Shown here piece after piece: positions 32,070 to 41,792 of a stretch of DNA of 64,000 nt. This DNA is from Allokutzneria sp. NRRL B-24872 (GTDB lineage: Bacteria > Actinomycetota > Actinomycetes > Mycobacteriales > Pseudonocardiaceae): positions 62,001 to 126,000 of the forward strand of contig NZ_MUMH01000015.1 of assembly GCF_002155965.1 (NCBI RefSeq). Reading direction: 5' to 3'. How positions within the stretch are numbered: position 1 is the stretch's first letter; each line of letters begins with the position of its first letter. The notes beneath the pieces were generated by a model. It was given only the letters and a program-made list of their open reading frames with translations. It made no database searches and was not told the origin of the DNA. A program made the translations under genes and the position numbers.

Positions 32070-32969
32070 ATGGGAACGCGGATCGGGTGGACAGAGCTGC
32101 CGCGGCACGTCCGCGCGGCCGTCGAAGAGATCATCGGTGGGCCGGTCGTCGAAGCGGTCTCGCAGCGCGGCGGCTTCTCGCCGGGCACAGCGGACCGTGT
32201 CCGGACGGCGGCCGGAAAGCGCGCGTTCGTCAAAGCCGTGGGGACCGAGCTGAACGACTTCAGCCCGCAGCTGCACCGCAGGGAAGCACGGGTGACCGCG
32301 GCGCTGCCGCCCGAGGTTCCCGCCCCGCGCCTGCTCGGGTCCTACGACGACGGCGACTGGGTCGCCCTGGTGCTGGAGGACGTCGAGGGCCGTCATCCGG
32401 CCACGCCGTGGCAGCCAGACGAGCTGGAGCGGGTTCTCGGCGCGGTGTCGACAGCCGCCCAAATGCCAGACCTGATCAGCGCTGAGGAGTCGCTGGCGGA
32501 GGATTTCGCGGGCTGGCGACGGCTCTCCGAGAATCCGCCCGCTGACCTGGACCCGTGGGTCGCGCGGCACCTGGACGTCCTGTGCAGGCTCGCGGATCGG
32601 GGGCTCGCGGCGACGAGAGGGGACGCCCTCGTGCACATGGACATCCGCGCGGACAACGTCCTGCTCGGAGCAGACGGCACGGTGACGGTGGTCGACTGGC
32701 CGTGGGCATGCCGGGGCGCGGAGTGGCTGGACCGCGCACTCCTGTTGATCAACGTGCGCCTGCACGGCGGCCACGACGCGTCCGCCCTGCTCGCCCAGCA
32801 CACCGCGGACGCCGACCCGGACGACGTCATCGCCTTCCTCGGGGGCTTCGCGGGGACCTTCCTCGACGCGGCGCGGCAGCCAGCACCTCCGGGCCTGCCG
32901 ACCGTGCGCGCCTTCCAACGAGCCCAAGGCGACGCGGTGCTGTCCTGGGTTCGCGAACTGCTCAATTGA
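32070..32969 (+). CDS. Aminoglycoside phosphotransferase family protein
   Basis: 299 residues, kinase-like APH fold: N-lobe with 'GGFSPGTADRVRTAAGKRAF' and Lys in 'FVKAVG', catalytic loop 'LVHMDIRADNVLL' (Asp, Asn) and metal-binding 'VVDWPWACRG'. Family members phosphorylate aminoglycosides, macrolides, choline or homoserine; the exact substrate is open. It is followed after 14 bases by an aminoglycoside acetyltransferase-type gene, which favours drug modification. The start is preceded by CAGGAT at six bases. Confidence 0.75.
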   Translation: MGTRIGWTELPRHVRAAVEEIIGGPVVEAVSQRGGFSPGTADRVRTAAGKRAFVKAVGTELNDFSPQLHRREARVTAALPPEVPAPRLLGSYDDGDWVALVLEDVEGRHPATPWQPDELERVLGAVSTAAQMPDLISAEESLAEDFAGWRRLSENPPADLDPWVARHLDVLCRLADRGLAATRGDALVHMDIRADNVLLGADGTVTVVDWPWACRGAEWLDRALLLINVRLHGGHDASALLAQHTADADPDDVIAFLGGFAGTFLDAARQPAPPGLPTVRAFQRAQGDAVLSWVRELLN

Positions 32970-32983
32970 GAAGCGGAGACCAC

Positions 32984-33808
32984 ATGGCCCTGCGCCACGA
33001 CGACCTCACCGAGGGCTGGCTCCGCGCCGGAGTCACAGCAGCCATGACAGTGATCGTGCACTCGTCGCTGTCCAGCCTGGGGCAGGTCGACGGCGGCGCC
33101 GCCACGGTCGTGGAGAGCCTGCTGTCCGCGGTCGGGCCCGAAGGCACGATCGTCACACCGGCCTTCACGCCGCACGTGACGGACCCGTCTCCTGAGCACC
33201 GCGGAGCGCCGGACAACGAGCTGCTGCGACGACGAGCAGCCGTTCCGCTGTTCCACCCGGACCTGCCCACCACCATGGGAGCCGTCGCCGAAGCGCTGCG
33301 CGCGCGTTCCGACAGCGTGCGCAGCTCGCATCCCCAGGCGTCCGTGGCCGCCGTCGGTGCCCGGGCGCGGGAGATCGTGAGCCATCAGTCCCTGGGGTTC
33401 GCCCTCGGGCACGATTCCCCGTTCGCGCGGCTGCACGACGTCGATGCCCGCATCCTTCTCATCGGCGTCGGGCACGACCGCAACAGCTTCCTGCACCACG
33501 CGGAGTCCCTGACCCCGGAACCTCGGCTGAAGGCCCGCCGCTTCCCGATGAGCCTCGTCGGGGAACGGGTGTGGGTGGAGACCGTCGACGTCGGCGACGA
33601 CAACGGCACGCACTTCCCCAGGGTTGGCCGCGAGTTCGAGGAGCACGCGCACGTACGCCCCGTCACCGTCGGCAACGCGGCCTGCGTGCTCGTTCCGGCC
33701 AAGCCGTTCCGGGAGTTCGCGGTATCCCGCCTCACGGAACTGCTCGCGGCCCGGCAGCGGGACCCAGCACAATGGGGGCATGCCAACGTACGAGTTCCGC
33801 TGTCGTGA
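32984..33808 (+). CDS. Aminoglycoside N(3)-acetyltransferase family protein
   Basis: 274 residues of the antibiotic_NAT fold: 'TVIVHSSLSSLGQVDGG', 'RSSHPQASVAAVGARA', 'GHDSPFARLHDVDARILLIG' and 'SFLHHAES' are the standard blocks, including the catalytic His region. It acetylates the 3-amino group of deoxystreptamine drugs in resistant strains; chromosomal homologues may have other substrates. ATG 32984 follows AAGCGGAGA. Its end overlaps the FmdB-like gene by 29 bases. Confidence 0.82.
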   Translation: MALRHDDLTEGWLRAGVTAAMTVIVHSSLSSLGQVDGGAATVVESLLSAVGPEGTIVTPAFTPHVTDPSPEHRGAPDNELLRRRAAVPLFHPDLPTTMGAVAEALRARSDSVRSSHPQASVAAVGARAREIVSHQSLGFALGHDSPFARLHDVDARILLIGVGHDRNSFLHHAESLTPEPRLKARRFPMSLVGERVWVETVDVGDDNGTHFPRVGREFEEHAHVRPVTVGNAACVLVPAKPFREFAVSRLTELLAARQRDPAQWGHANVRVPLS

Positions 33809-34010
33809 GTGCTCCGGCACGTTTGAGGTGAAGCGCCCGATGAGCGCGGCCTCCGATCCCGCGCGGTGCCCCGCCGGTCACGAGGACACGGTGAAGCTGC
33901 TGACCACGGTCGGCTTTGCCGGGTCAGCCAGTGCCGGGTCAGCGAGTGCGGCGGCGCCCGCAGGCGGCGGTGGCGGCGGGGGTTGCTGCGGTGGGGGCTG
34001 CTGCGGCTGA
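33780..34010 (+). CDS. FmdB-family zinc-ribbon regulator-like protein
   Basis: 76 residues. 'MPTYEFRCRECSGTFEVKRP' with CxxC and then 'ARCPAGHED' give the zinc ribbon of the FmdB family. The C-terminus is a run of seven glycines followed by CC and GGGCCG, a tail common in actinobacterial members. Function is poorly known; FmdB was proposed to regulate amidase genes. Confidence 0.85.
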   Translation: MPTYEFRCRECSGTFEVKRPMSAASDPARCPAGHEDTVKLLTTVGFAGSASAGSASAAAPAGGGGGGGCCGGGCCG

Positions 34011-34018
34011 TCCGCGCC

Positions 34019-34780
34019 TCAGCACCACACCACCGGGTTGCCGACCTTCACGGCCGCCTCGAACACGGTCGTGAGCGCGCGCACCTGGAACTCGAAGTCG
34101 GCGGCCGCGTACGCCTTGGCGCGGATGAGCAGCGTGCTCGCCCGGTCGCCGACAGCGGTGCCGATCCGCGTCTCACCGAGCTCTTCGCGGTCCAGATCGG
34201 TCAGCCACGCGCCATCGCCGTCAACGCGTTGCCGGGTCCGGAGCGCGCGGAAGACCTCCCGCTCGCCCTCGACCACGAACAGGCCGCCGGAATCGACGCC
34301 GAGCCGACCACCCGGCCCGATCGAGAAGAAACCGCCGTACGCCGGGTTCTGCCGGGCGACCACCGCGCCGGTGTCACCGTCGTACAGCTCGGCCCGCTCG
34401 CCGATCCGTTGGCACGACGCGAAATCCGCCAGTTCGACCAGTGCGCGAGCAGACACGTCCGGCTCCACGGTGCCGCCGTTGCCCGAGGGCAGGATCGACC
34501 GCAGCACGGGGAAGCCACCGACAGCGCCGAGCGCCCACTGGAACTGCCGCACGCCGGACCAGGTGCCGATCCGCTGCGACGCGTACTCCATGTCCGAATG
34601 CTCGCAGCAGTCAACCCGCCAGCCGTCGAAGCGGCTGAACAGCTCCTCGTTGCCGTCGTAGAGCAGATCCAGCTCAGGTCCGTGCTCGTCCAGCACCACG
34701 ACCAGCTCGCGCGGCACCGGGGGCGGCGTGGTGCGCCCCTCAGCCCAACACCGGCACAGGACGAACGCGTCCAACCCCAT
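34019..34780 (-). CDS. Conserved hypothetical protein
   Basis: 253 residues, no signal peptide or membrane segment. Starts 'MGLDAFVLCRCWAEGRTTPP'; acidic, beta-rich centre with 'RDGNEELFSRFDGWR'-like and 'GGFFSIGPGGRLGVDSGG' stretches; terminal helix 'RALTTVFEAAVKVG'. I recognise no family. TAGGTT six bases before the ATG gives the leaderless pattern. It is convergent with the FmdB-like gene, eight bases apart. Confidence 0.6.
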   Translation of the reverse strand: MGLDAFVLCRCWAEGRTTPPPVPRELVVVLDEHGPELDLLYDGNEELFSRFDGWRVDCCEHSDMEYASQRIGTWSGVRQFQWALGAVGGFPVLRSILPSGNGGTVEPDVSARALVELADFASCQRIGERAELYDGDTGAVVARQNPAYGGFFSIGPGGRLGVDSGGLFVVEGEREVFRALRTRQRVDGDGAWLTDLDREELGETRIGTAVGDRASTLLIRAKAYAAADFEFQVRALTTVFEAAVKVGNPVVWC

Positions 34781-34789
34781 GCGGGCAAC

Positions 34790-35266
34790 CTACTGGCGTT
34801 CCATGCGGCGCAGTCCACCCCCTTCCGTCCACAGCTCGACGACGAGCCGGTTGCCCTCGACGCTGGTGTGCACGACCTCGTCGATGTCGAGGAGGAACAG
34901 GTGCGAGGGGCCCGGGGGTGCCTCGCCCCCACTCGCGTCGCTGATCTCCTTGTGGCGCACCCGGTCGGTGATCTCCACCGCGGTACCGGAGAACTTGGCG
35001 TCGCCGGTCCAGGACTCGCCGCCGTTCCCCGTCCCGCTGTGCACCGCGCAGCGCGGATCGCGTTGCAGGTCAAGCGCTTTGCGGGACTGCCACATCGCGC
35101 CGAGCCACAGCTGTCCGTCGACGAACTCGACCTCGATGCCGCTGATCCTGGGTGATCCGTCCCGGCGCAGCGTCGCCAACGTCTTGTTCGTGTACGCGTC
35201 GAAGCTCTCCTTGACCCGCCGCGCGAACTGCGACGCGGAGGCTTCGACGTCCGACCAAGTTGCCAT
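34790..35266 (-). CDS. Pyridoxamine 5'-phosphate oxidase-like flavin protein
   Basis: 158 residues, split beta-barrel fold typical of FMN or F420-binding proteins: 'TLATLRRDGSPRISGIEVEF', 'LWLGAMWQSRKALDLQRDPR' and 'CAVHSG'. Probably a flavin- or F420-dependent reductase of unknown substrate. Start ATG 35266 follows TAGCTT by seven bases; an upstream open stretch of seven codons is unsupported. Confidence 0.75.
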   Translation of the reverse strand: MATWSDVEASASQFARRVKESFDAYTNKTLATLRRDGSPRISGIEVEFVDGQLWLGAMWQSRKALDLQRDPRCAVHSGTGNGGESWTGDAKFSGTAVEITDRVRHKEISDASGGEAPPGPSHLFLLDIDEVVHTSVEGNRLVVELWTEGGGLRRMERQ

Positions 35267-35306
35267 GCCCCAGAAGCTAGAACACACCCCTGACAGTCAC
35301 GGGGGC

Positions 35307-37082
35307 TCAGACCGTGTAGTCGCGGAAACCCTTGCCGGTCTTACGCCCCAGCCGCCCGGCCGTGACCAGGTGCTCCAGCAGCGGAGCCGGCGAGAACCCG
35401 GCCTCGCGGAACTCCAGGTAGAGCTCGCGCTGGATCGCCAGTGCCACGTCCAGACCCACCACGTCCAGCAGCGAGAACGGCCCCATCGGCAGGCCGCAGC
35501 CGATGGTCATCGCGCCGTCGATGTCGTCGGCGTCGGCGTAGTGCGCCTCCAGCATCCGAACGGCGTCGTTGAGGTAGGGGAACAGCAGCGCGTTGACGAT
35601 GAAGCCCGCGCGGTCGCCGCAGCTCACCGCGTGCTTGCCGAGCCTCGTGCACACCGCGCGCGCCGTCGCGAGCACATCGGGGGACGTCGAGATCGTGTGC
35701 ACCACCTCGACCAGCTTCATCACCTGGGCGGGGTTGAAGAAGTGCAGCCCGACCACGTCGGCGGGGCGCGAAGTGGCCGCGGCGCACTCGATCACCGGCA
35801 GCGAGGAGGTCGTGGTCGCGAGCACCGCGCCCGGCTTGCACACCTCGTCCAGCGCGCCGAAGACGGCCTTCTTGACCTCCAGCTCCTCGGCGACGGCCTC
35901 GACGACCAGGTCGCAGTCGGCGAAGTCGTCGAAGCTGGTCGTGGTGCGAATGCGCGCGAGCGCGGCGTCACGCTGGTCCTCGGTGAGCTTTCCGCGCAGC
36001 ACGGCCTTGTTCAGCGACCGGCGCACTGTCTCCAGCGCCGCGCTCGCCTTCACCTCGCTGCGCGCGCGCATCAGGACATCGTTGCCCGCCTTGGCAAAGA
36101 CCTCGACGATGCCCGCCGCCATGGTGCCCGTGCCGACGACGCCGACCCGCTGCACCTCACGCACTCGACCGCCCTGCACGGCGTCGCCCGGCGTCTGCGC
36201 GTCGGGCACCACGACCGGCGAGTCGAGGTCGTCGTAGGTGTAGAAACCGCGGCCGGACTTCCTCCCGAGCAGGCCAGCGGTGATCATCTGCTTGAGCACG
36301 GGAGCCGGTGCGTGCAAACGGTTCCGCGACTGGTGGTACATCGTGTCCAGGATCTCGTAGGCCGTGTCCAGGCCCATCAGATCCAGCAGCTGCAACGGTC
36401 CCATCGGATAGCCGCAACCGAAACGCATCGCCGCGTCGATGTCCTCGCGCGAGGCGTAGCGCGACTCGAACATGCGCACTGCGTGGTTGAGGTAGCCGAA
36501 GAGCAGCGCGTTGGCGATGAAGCCCGCGCGGTCACCGATCACCACCGGCACCTTGCCGAGGCCTTCGACGAACGCGACAACGTCGGCGATCACCTCCGGC
36601 TCGGTGACCACTGTGCGCACGACCTCGACCAGCTTGAGCACGGGCGCCGGGTTGAAGAAGTGCATCCCGACGACCTTGCCCGGCCGCTTCGTGACGACGG
36701 ACAGCTCGGTGACCGACAGCGAGGAGGTGTTGGACGCCAGCACGACCTCGGGCCGGCACACGCGGTCCAGCTCGGCGAAGACCGCTGCCTTCAGCTCCAT
36801 CCGCTCCGGCACCGCCTCGATCACCAGATCGACATCGGCGAGATCGGAAAGCGTTGTGGTGTAGCGAATCCGGCCGAACAGCTCGCTCTGGTCACCGCTG
36901 GAGAGCTTGTCCCGCGACACCGCGCGCGCCGTGGAGTGCTCCAGGTGCGCCCGTCCGCGCAGCACCGCGTCCTCGTCCAGCTCCACCGCGACGACCCGGA
37001 GCCCAGTACGGGCGAGCACCTCCGCGATGCCCGCACCCATGGTGCCGAGTCCGACAACTCCGACCGTGTCGATGCGAGCCAC
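35307..37082 (-). CDS. Tandem 3-hydroxyacyl-CoA dehydrogenase (two fused copies)
   Basis: 591 residues made of two complete 3-hydroxybutyryl-CoA dehydrogenase units (about 1-285 and 315-591). Each has the NAD motif (GVVGLGTMGAG; GVVGTGTMAAG), the catalytic block 'MHFFNPAPVLKLVE' or 'LHFFNPAQVMKLVE' and the C-terminal helical domain ending 'LLGRKSGRGFYTYD' or 'RLGRKTGKGF'. Single-unit enzymes have about 285 residues, so this is an internal duplication. Oxidises 3-hydroxyacyl-CoA or reduces acetoacetyl-CoA. GTG 37082 has GGGAGG upstream. May complement the thiolase/ccr route at 12-19 kb. Confidence 0.88.
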   Translation of the reverse strand: MARIDTVGVVGLGTMGAGIAEVLARTGLRVVAVELDEDAVLRGRAHLEHSTARAVSRDKLSSGDQSELFGRIRYTTTLSDLADVDLVIEAVPERMELKAAVFAELDRVCRPEVVLASNTSSLSVTELSVVTKRPGKVVGMHFFNPAPVLKLVEVVRTVVTEPEVIADVVAFVEGLGKVPVVIGDRAGFIANALLFGYLNHAVRMFESRYASREDIDAAMRFGCGYPMGPLQLLDLMGLDTAYEILDTMYHQSRNRLHAPAPVLKQMITAGLLGRKSGRGFYTYDDLDSPVVVPDAQTPGDAVQGGRVREVQRVGVVGTGTMAAGIVEVFAKAGNDVLMRARSEVKASAALETVRRSLNKAVLRGKLTEDQRDAALARIRTTTSFDDFADCDLVVEAVAEELEVKKAVFGALDEVCKPGAVLATTTSSLPVIECAAATSRPADVVGLHFFNPAQVMKLVEVVHTISTSPDVLATARAVCTRLGKHAVSCGDRAGFIVNALLFPYLNDAVRMLEAHYADADDIDGAMTIGCGLPMGPFSLLDVVGLDVALAIQRELYLEFREAGFSPAPLLEHLVTAGRLGRKTGKGFRDYTV

Positions 37083-37214
37083 GAGCTACCTCCCACGCCG
37101 TCGGGGAACCGGAGCACGCAGGGAGCGAGCACGCTACGCGCCGGTAACTTCACGTGATAGTGCCACGTTCGACGAGGTGGGCGCCGTGAGCTTCGCCACG
37201 GCGAGCGCGGAGAG

Positions 37215-38300
37215 TCACATGGCGGGCAGCTTCGGGGCGATCAGCTCGGCCCCGGCGCGCGCCTTCTGGCAGGCGGCCTCCGGACCGGCCGGGGTCAGCG
37301 CCATGACGCTGAACGCCTCCTTCTTGCCGGGGGTCTGGGTCTCGAAGGGGATGTGCGAGATCTCGACCGTGCAGGCGCCGGGCATGCCGGGCGCGGAGAA
37401 CGGCAGCTGGACGGTGACCGCGGGCCTGCCCGCGATCGGCGGAATCGACTTCACCATCTCGCCCGGCGTCGAGGTGAGGCCGACGTCGACGATGAGAGCT
37501 TCGGCATTGGAGGCCTTGGGGTCAACGGTCCACAGGCAGTTGCGGATGCTGGTCCCCTGGTGGCGCGGCGGGGTGCCGCCGGTCACCGCGGTCACCACGT
37601 CGGGGGTGACCAGGCCGCAGGAGTCCACGTTCACCAGGGAGTTGGCGGACACCGAGCGACGCGTGATCTGCCCGCCGCGCATCACCTTCAGCGCGCTGGA
37701 GAGCACGGTCTCGGCGGACTCGCACGGATCGGCCTGGGTCGTGTTGTTCCTCGTCGTGACCTCGACCTCGATCATCGACTTGTCCTTGAAGAGCACGCGG
37801 CGGGTGCAGATCCTCGGCTCCTGGGAGGAGTAGACCTCGAAGTCGTCACGGGACTCCTTGGTCAGCGGCCCCCTCGCCCCCTTCGAGGCGGTCTCCTCGT
37901 CGAGGTAGACCATGCCGGAGTTCAGCGCGATGTCGACGATGCCGAGGTTCGGGGCCTTCTGGCTGGGGTCCTTGGGCGGATCACCCGCCCAGACCTCGAT
38001 GCCGAAGGTGCACACGTCGATCTTCGTCTTGCCACCGAAGTACAGGACGTTCTTGCCCAGCGTCTCCTGCGCGTCCCTGGGGAACAGCGCGCACGGGTCG
38101 ACCTCCCTGCGCGTGTTCAGCGCGCCGAGCCCGGCGATCGGACCGGTGCCCGGGTCGATCTTGCTCTTGGCCTTCTTGGCCTTCTCCTCGGCCCCAGGAG
38201 AGGCCACCGGCTCGCCGGGCACCGCTGAGGTGCACGCGGCCGTGAACGCGATGGACGCCACGGCGACGGTGGCGAGGAAACGAGACCCCCAGCTAGGCAT
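37215..38300 (-). CDS. Lipoprotein of the VDPC (DUF3558-like) group, copy 1
   Basis: 361 residues. Lipobox 'FTAACTS' after a 22-residue signal peptide, then a Lys/Pro-rich linker and two similar domains, opening with 'EVDPCALFP' and 'NVDSCGLV' and each containing 'CTF' or 'CLW' cysteines. This resembles the DUF3558 lipoproteins frequent in Pseudonocardiaceae. A TAGCAT six bases before the ATG suggests a leaderless transcript. Function unknown; it is at the cell surface. Tandem with copy 2. Confidence 0.7.
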   Translation of the reverse strand: MPSWGSRFLATVAVASIAFTAACTSAVPGEPVASPGAEEKAKKAKSKIDPGTGPIAGLGALNTRREVDPCALFPRDAQETLGKNVLYFGGKTKIDVCTFGIEVWAGDPPKDPSQKAPNLGIVDIALNSGMVYLDEETASKGARGPLTKESRDDFEVYSSQEPRICTRRVLFKDKSMIEVEVTTRNNTTQADPCESAETVLSSALKVMRGGQITRRSVSANSLVNVDSCGLVTPDVVTAVTGGTPPRHQGTSIRNCLWTVDPKASNAEALIVDVGLTSTPGEMVKSIPPIAGRPAVTVQLPFSAPGMPGACTVEISHIPFETQTPGKKEAFSVMALTPAGPEAACQKARAGAELIAPKLPAM

Positions 38301-38317
38301 GGCGGCATGCTAGGCCC

Positions 38318-39247
38318 TCAAGGGACGCGGGGCAGCTTCGGCCACACTTTTCCCGCCAGCTCCAGGCCCGTCGCGCACAGCTGCCGGGGTTGCTGGTCCG
38401 CGAAGACGACGAGCGCGATGGTCTCCACCTTGTCCCGCGCGAAGCCGATGTGCTGCGTGGCGACGCGACAAGCCGGTGGCAGCGGCCCCTCTGCGGGCTC
38501 AGCGCGGACCTGCGTCTGCCGCCCTGCCACATCGCGGACTTCGGTGAGCCGCTGCGCGCTCACACCGATGTTCAGCACGACCCCCGTGTAGTCGGGTTTG
38601 CTCGCACCCCAACGGCAGTTGTGCCGGTTCGGCCCGTGCCTCGGCTCGACATCGCCCGCGAGCGCGGCGACCTCAGCTCCGGCCAGCAGCTCGCACGGGT
38701 CGATGTGCAGCCACGAACTCGGCGAGGCCGGGAAGAACCGGTACTTCCCTTGCAGCACCGAGAAAACCACGGAGTCGGCGAGTGCGGCCGCGATGGCGCA
38801 CGAGTCGGTCCTGGCTCCGTCCCTGGGAACCGCGTTCACCTGGACGTAGCGGAGGTCGGGGAAGACGACGTTGGCCGCGCAGGTGTCCTCGTGCGGCACG
38901 GGGCTCGCCACGCGCAGGGAGCCGCGCCGGGTGAACGCCGTGCCGAGCGAGGACAGTTCCCGCTCGTCGGAGAGCCGGTTGTCGGTCATCACCCCGAGGT
39001 GGACGGTGCCGCCGCCGGGCTGCGCGAGCGGGATCTCACAGGTGTTGAGGTCGAACGCCTCGATCCGCTCCGGCGGGGTGCCGTAGCGGCCGGGCAGCGC
39101 CGCGTCGACGAAGCCGCACGGGTCGACGCGGTGCCAGTCGACGACCGTCCCCGCCGGCGCCTCGGCGGGGACGGCAGCGGGCGGGTCGGGCGCCGCACAG
39201 CCGCTGAGCAGCAGCGCTCCCACCAGGCAGATTCCCCCGAACCCCAT
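38318..39247 (-). CDS. Lipoprotein of the VDPC group, copy 2
   Basis: 309 residues. Lipobox 'LLLSGCAA' at residue 17, then two domains opening 'RVDPCGFVD' and 'HIDPCELLAG', with paired cysteines ('NTCEIP', 'HNCRWG'). Same architecture as the adjacent gene and as 45576-46580, so the three are paralogues. TAGTGT seven bases before the ATG (leaderless pattern). It lies 17 bases upstream of copy 1. Confidence 0.7.
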   Translation of the reverse strand: MGFGGICLVGALLLSGCAAPDPPAAVPAEAPAGTVVDWHRVDPCGFVDAALPGRYGTPPERIEAFDLNTCEIPLAQPGGGTVHLGVMTDNRLSDERELSSLGTAFTRRGSLRVASPVPHEDTCAANVVFPDLRYVQVNAVPRDGARTDSCAIAAALADSVVFSVLQGKYRFFPASPSSWLHIDPCELLAGAEVAALAGDVEPRHGPNRHNCRWGASKPDYTGVVLNIGVSAQRLTEVRDVAGRQTQVRAEPAEGPLPPACRVATQHIGFARDKVETIALVVFADQQPRQLCATGLELAGKVWPKLPRVP

Positions 39248-39293
39248 GCGGCCGACACTAGGTCAGCCGCCGGGGAGCCGCACCTGGTCGCTC

Positions 39294-39995
39294 CTACTCG
39301 CCGAAACCGGATTCAAGCAGCTCAGCGAGGGCGTCGACGGCCTTCTGCGCGTCCCGGCCAACCGCCCGGACGAGTAGTTCGTCACCGCCCCGCGCGCCGA
39401 GTCCCATCAGCGCCAGCACACTGCGCGCGTCGACCTCCTGGTCGCCGTGCCGGATCGAGACCTCGGCGTCCAGTTCGGCGACGGCGCGGGCGGTCAGCGC
39501 CGCTGGCCTCGCGTGCATGCCGAGTTCGTTGCGCAGCACGAAGGTCCGCTCCAGCAGGCCGTCGCCACCGCCGTAGACGTGCCGGTCGAGGTCCACCTCG
39601 TCGAAGGCCTCGCCCTGCACGAAAGCGTGCGCCATGGCCGCCGCCGAGCCGACCGCGTCGAGGTCCGCCCCGCCCTGCGCGCACACCGCCGCCGCGACCG
39701 CGCCCTCCACCAGCGGCGCGTCGGCGACGATGGCGCGGATCGGCGTGGTCAGCGACTCGACGGCCAGCTCAGCGGTCATCTGCGCGCTGCCGAGGTCGTA
39801 GAGCAGCACCACTCCGGCTCCGGAGTCCGCGCGCTCCAACGCGGCCGACACGCGGTCGAAGTCCGTGCCCAGTCCCCCGTCCTCGGTGCCGCCCGCGGGC
39901 ATGATCCGCACATCAGGGGCCATCTGGGCGGCCAGCTCCGTCACACCCGCCGCCAGCGCGGCGCTGTGCGAGACGATGACCAGGCCGACTCTCAC
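39294..39995 (-). CDS. dhaM: Dihydroxyacetone kinase phosphotransferase subunit DhaM
   Basis: 233 residues. N-terminal EIIA(Man)-like domain (1-130) with the phosphorylatable His in 'LVIVSHS' and C-terminal HPr-like domain (150-233) with 'GMHARPAAL'. It passes phosphate from the PTS to the ADP bound by DhaL. No enzyme-I-like domain is present. GAGGAG lies six bases before GTG 39995. Third gene of dhaKLM. Confidence 0.9.
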   Translation of the reverse strand: MRVGLVIVSHSAALAAGVTELAAQMAPDVRIMPAGGTEDGGLGTDFDRVSAALERADSGAGVVLLYDLGSAQMTAELAVESLTTPIRAIVADAPLVEGAVAAAVCAQGGADLDAVGSAAAMAHAFVQGEAFDEVDLDRHVYGGGDGLLERTFVLRNELGMHARPAALTARAVAELDAEVSIRHGDQEVDARSVLALMGLGARGGDELLVRAVGRDAQKAVDALAELLESGFGE

Positions 39996-40005
39996 CAACG
40001 GCTCC

Positions 40006-40632
40006 TCACTGTCGGGTGGCCTCGGCCAGCGCGCGCAGCAGGACCGCCGTGGACCGAGCGCCGGGGTCGAGGTGGCCCGCGCTGCGCTCGCCGAGGTAGG
40101 AAGCCCGCCCCTTGCGCGCGACGAGCGGGACCGTCGCCGCCGCCCCCTGCTCCGCCGCGTCCGCCGCCGCCATGAGCACTTCGGCGACTCCGGCGTCCAC
40201 AGTGGACCGCGCGGCCGCGACGGCCGGGGTGAGGGCGTCGACCATCGTCTTGTCGCCGGGCGCGGCCTTTCCTCTTGCCACCACACCTTCGAGTGCGGCT
40301 TCGAGGGCGGCGACGACCTGCCGTCCGTCCACTTCGGACACATTGCCGAGCGCGGTCGCCGAGCGCAGGAACGCCGTGCCGTAGAGCGGTCCGGCAGCGC
40401 CGCCGACCGTGGAGATCAGCGTCGTCGCGGTCACCTTCAGCACCGCGGCCGGGCTGTCGAAGCCGCCGCCGTCGAGCTTGGCCAGCACGGCGGTGAACCC
40501 CCGGTGCAGGTTCTCGCCGTGGTCACCGTCGCCGATCACGCGGTCCAGCTCGACCAGCTCGTCGCGGTGCGCGATGACCTTCTCCGCCGCCGCGCGGACC
40601 GCGGCGGTGACGTCCTCGACGGAGCAACCCAT
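40006..40632 (-). CDS. dhaL: Dihydroxyacetone kinase ADP-binding subunit DhaL
   Basis: 208 residues, helical ADP-binding protein with 'LDRVIGDGDHGENLHRGF' (Asp residues holding the metal-nucleotide), 'TTLISTVGGAAGPLYGTAF' and 'GDKTMVDALTPA'. Its tightly bound ADP is rephosphorylated by DhaM and donates to DhaK. ATG directly follows the dhaK stop (TGAATG). Confidence 0.92.
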   Translation of the reverse strand: MGCSVEDVTAAVRAAAEKVIAHRDELVELDRVIGDGDHGENLHRGFTAVLAKLDGGGFDSPAAVLKVTATTLISTVGGAAGPLYGTAFLRSATALGNVSEVDGRQVVAALEAALEGVVARGKAAPGDKTMVDALTPAVAAARSTVDAGVAEVLMAAADAAEQGAAATVPLVARKGRASYLGERSAGHLDPGARSTAVLLRALAEATRQ

Positions 40633-41625
<993 letters not shown>

Positions 41626-41727
41626 CGCAGCCCTCCTTGCCCGCCCGGAAATGTGAGCCGCCCCGCATTGATACCCCGCCGCGGGCGCAGTGGGAAAGCA
41701 CACGCGCCGCTGGTGTTGATCACGACC

Positions 41728-41746
41728 TCTGGTTAGCCTCCCCTAA
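41728..41746. promoter_or_regulatory. IdeR/DmdR-type iron box
   Basis: On the minus strand TTAGGGGAGGCTAACCAGA matches 15 of 19 positions of the consensus TTAGGTTAGGCTAACCTAA. It lies 47 bases before the siderophore-binding protein gene and predicts iron repression. Confidence 0.7.
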
Positions 41747-41792
41747 CTTCCGGTGTGACCGGCGCGGTCACCCCGCGCAGAAGGAGTACGTC

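Noticed and set aside
31503-32927. A 474-codon open frame covering the XRE gene and most of the phosphotransferase gene antisense
   Set aside because: Only the last 168 codons resemble a protein family; the rest lies antisense to a clear APH gene. High GC gives long spurious frames.
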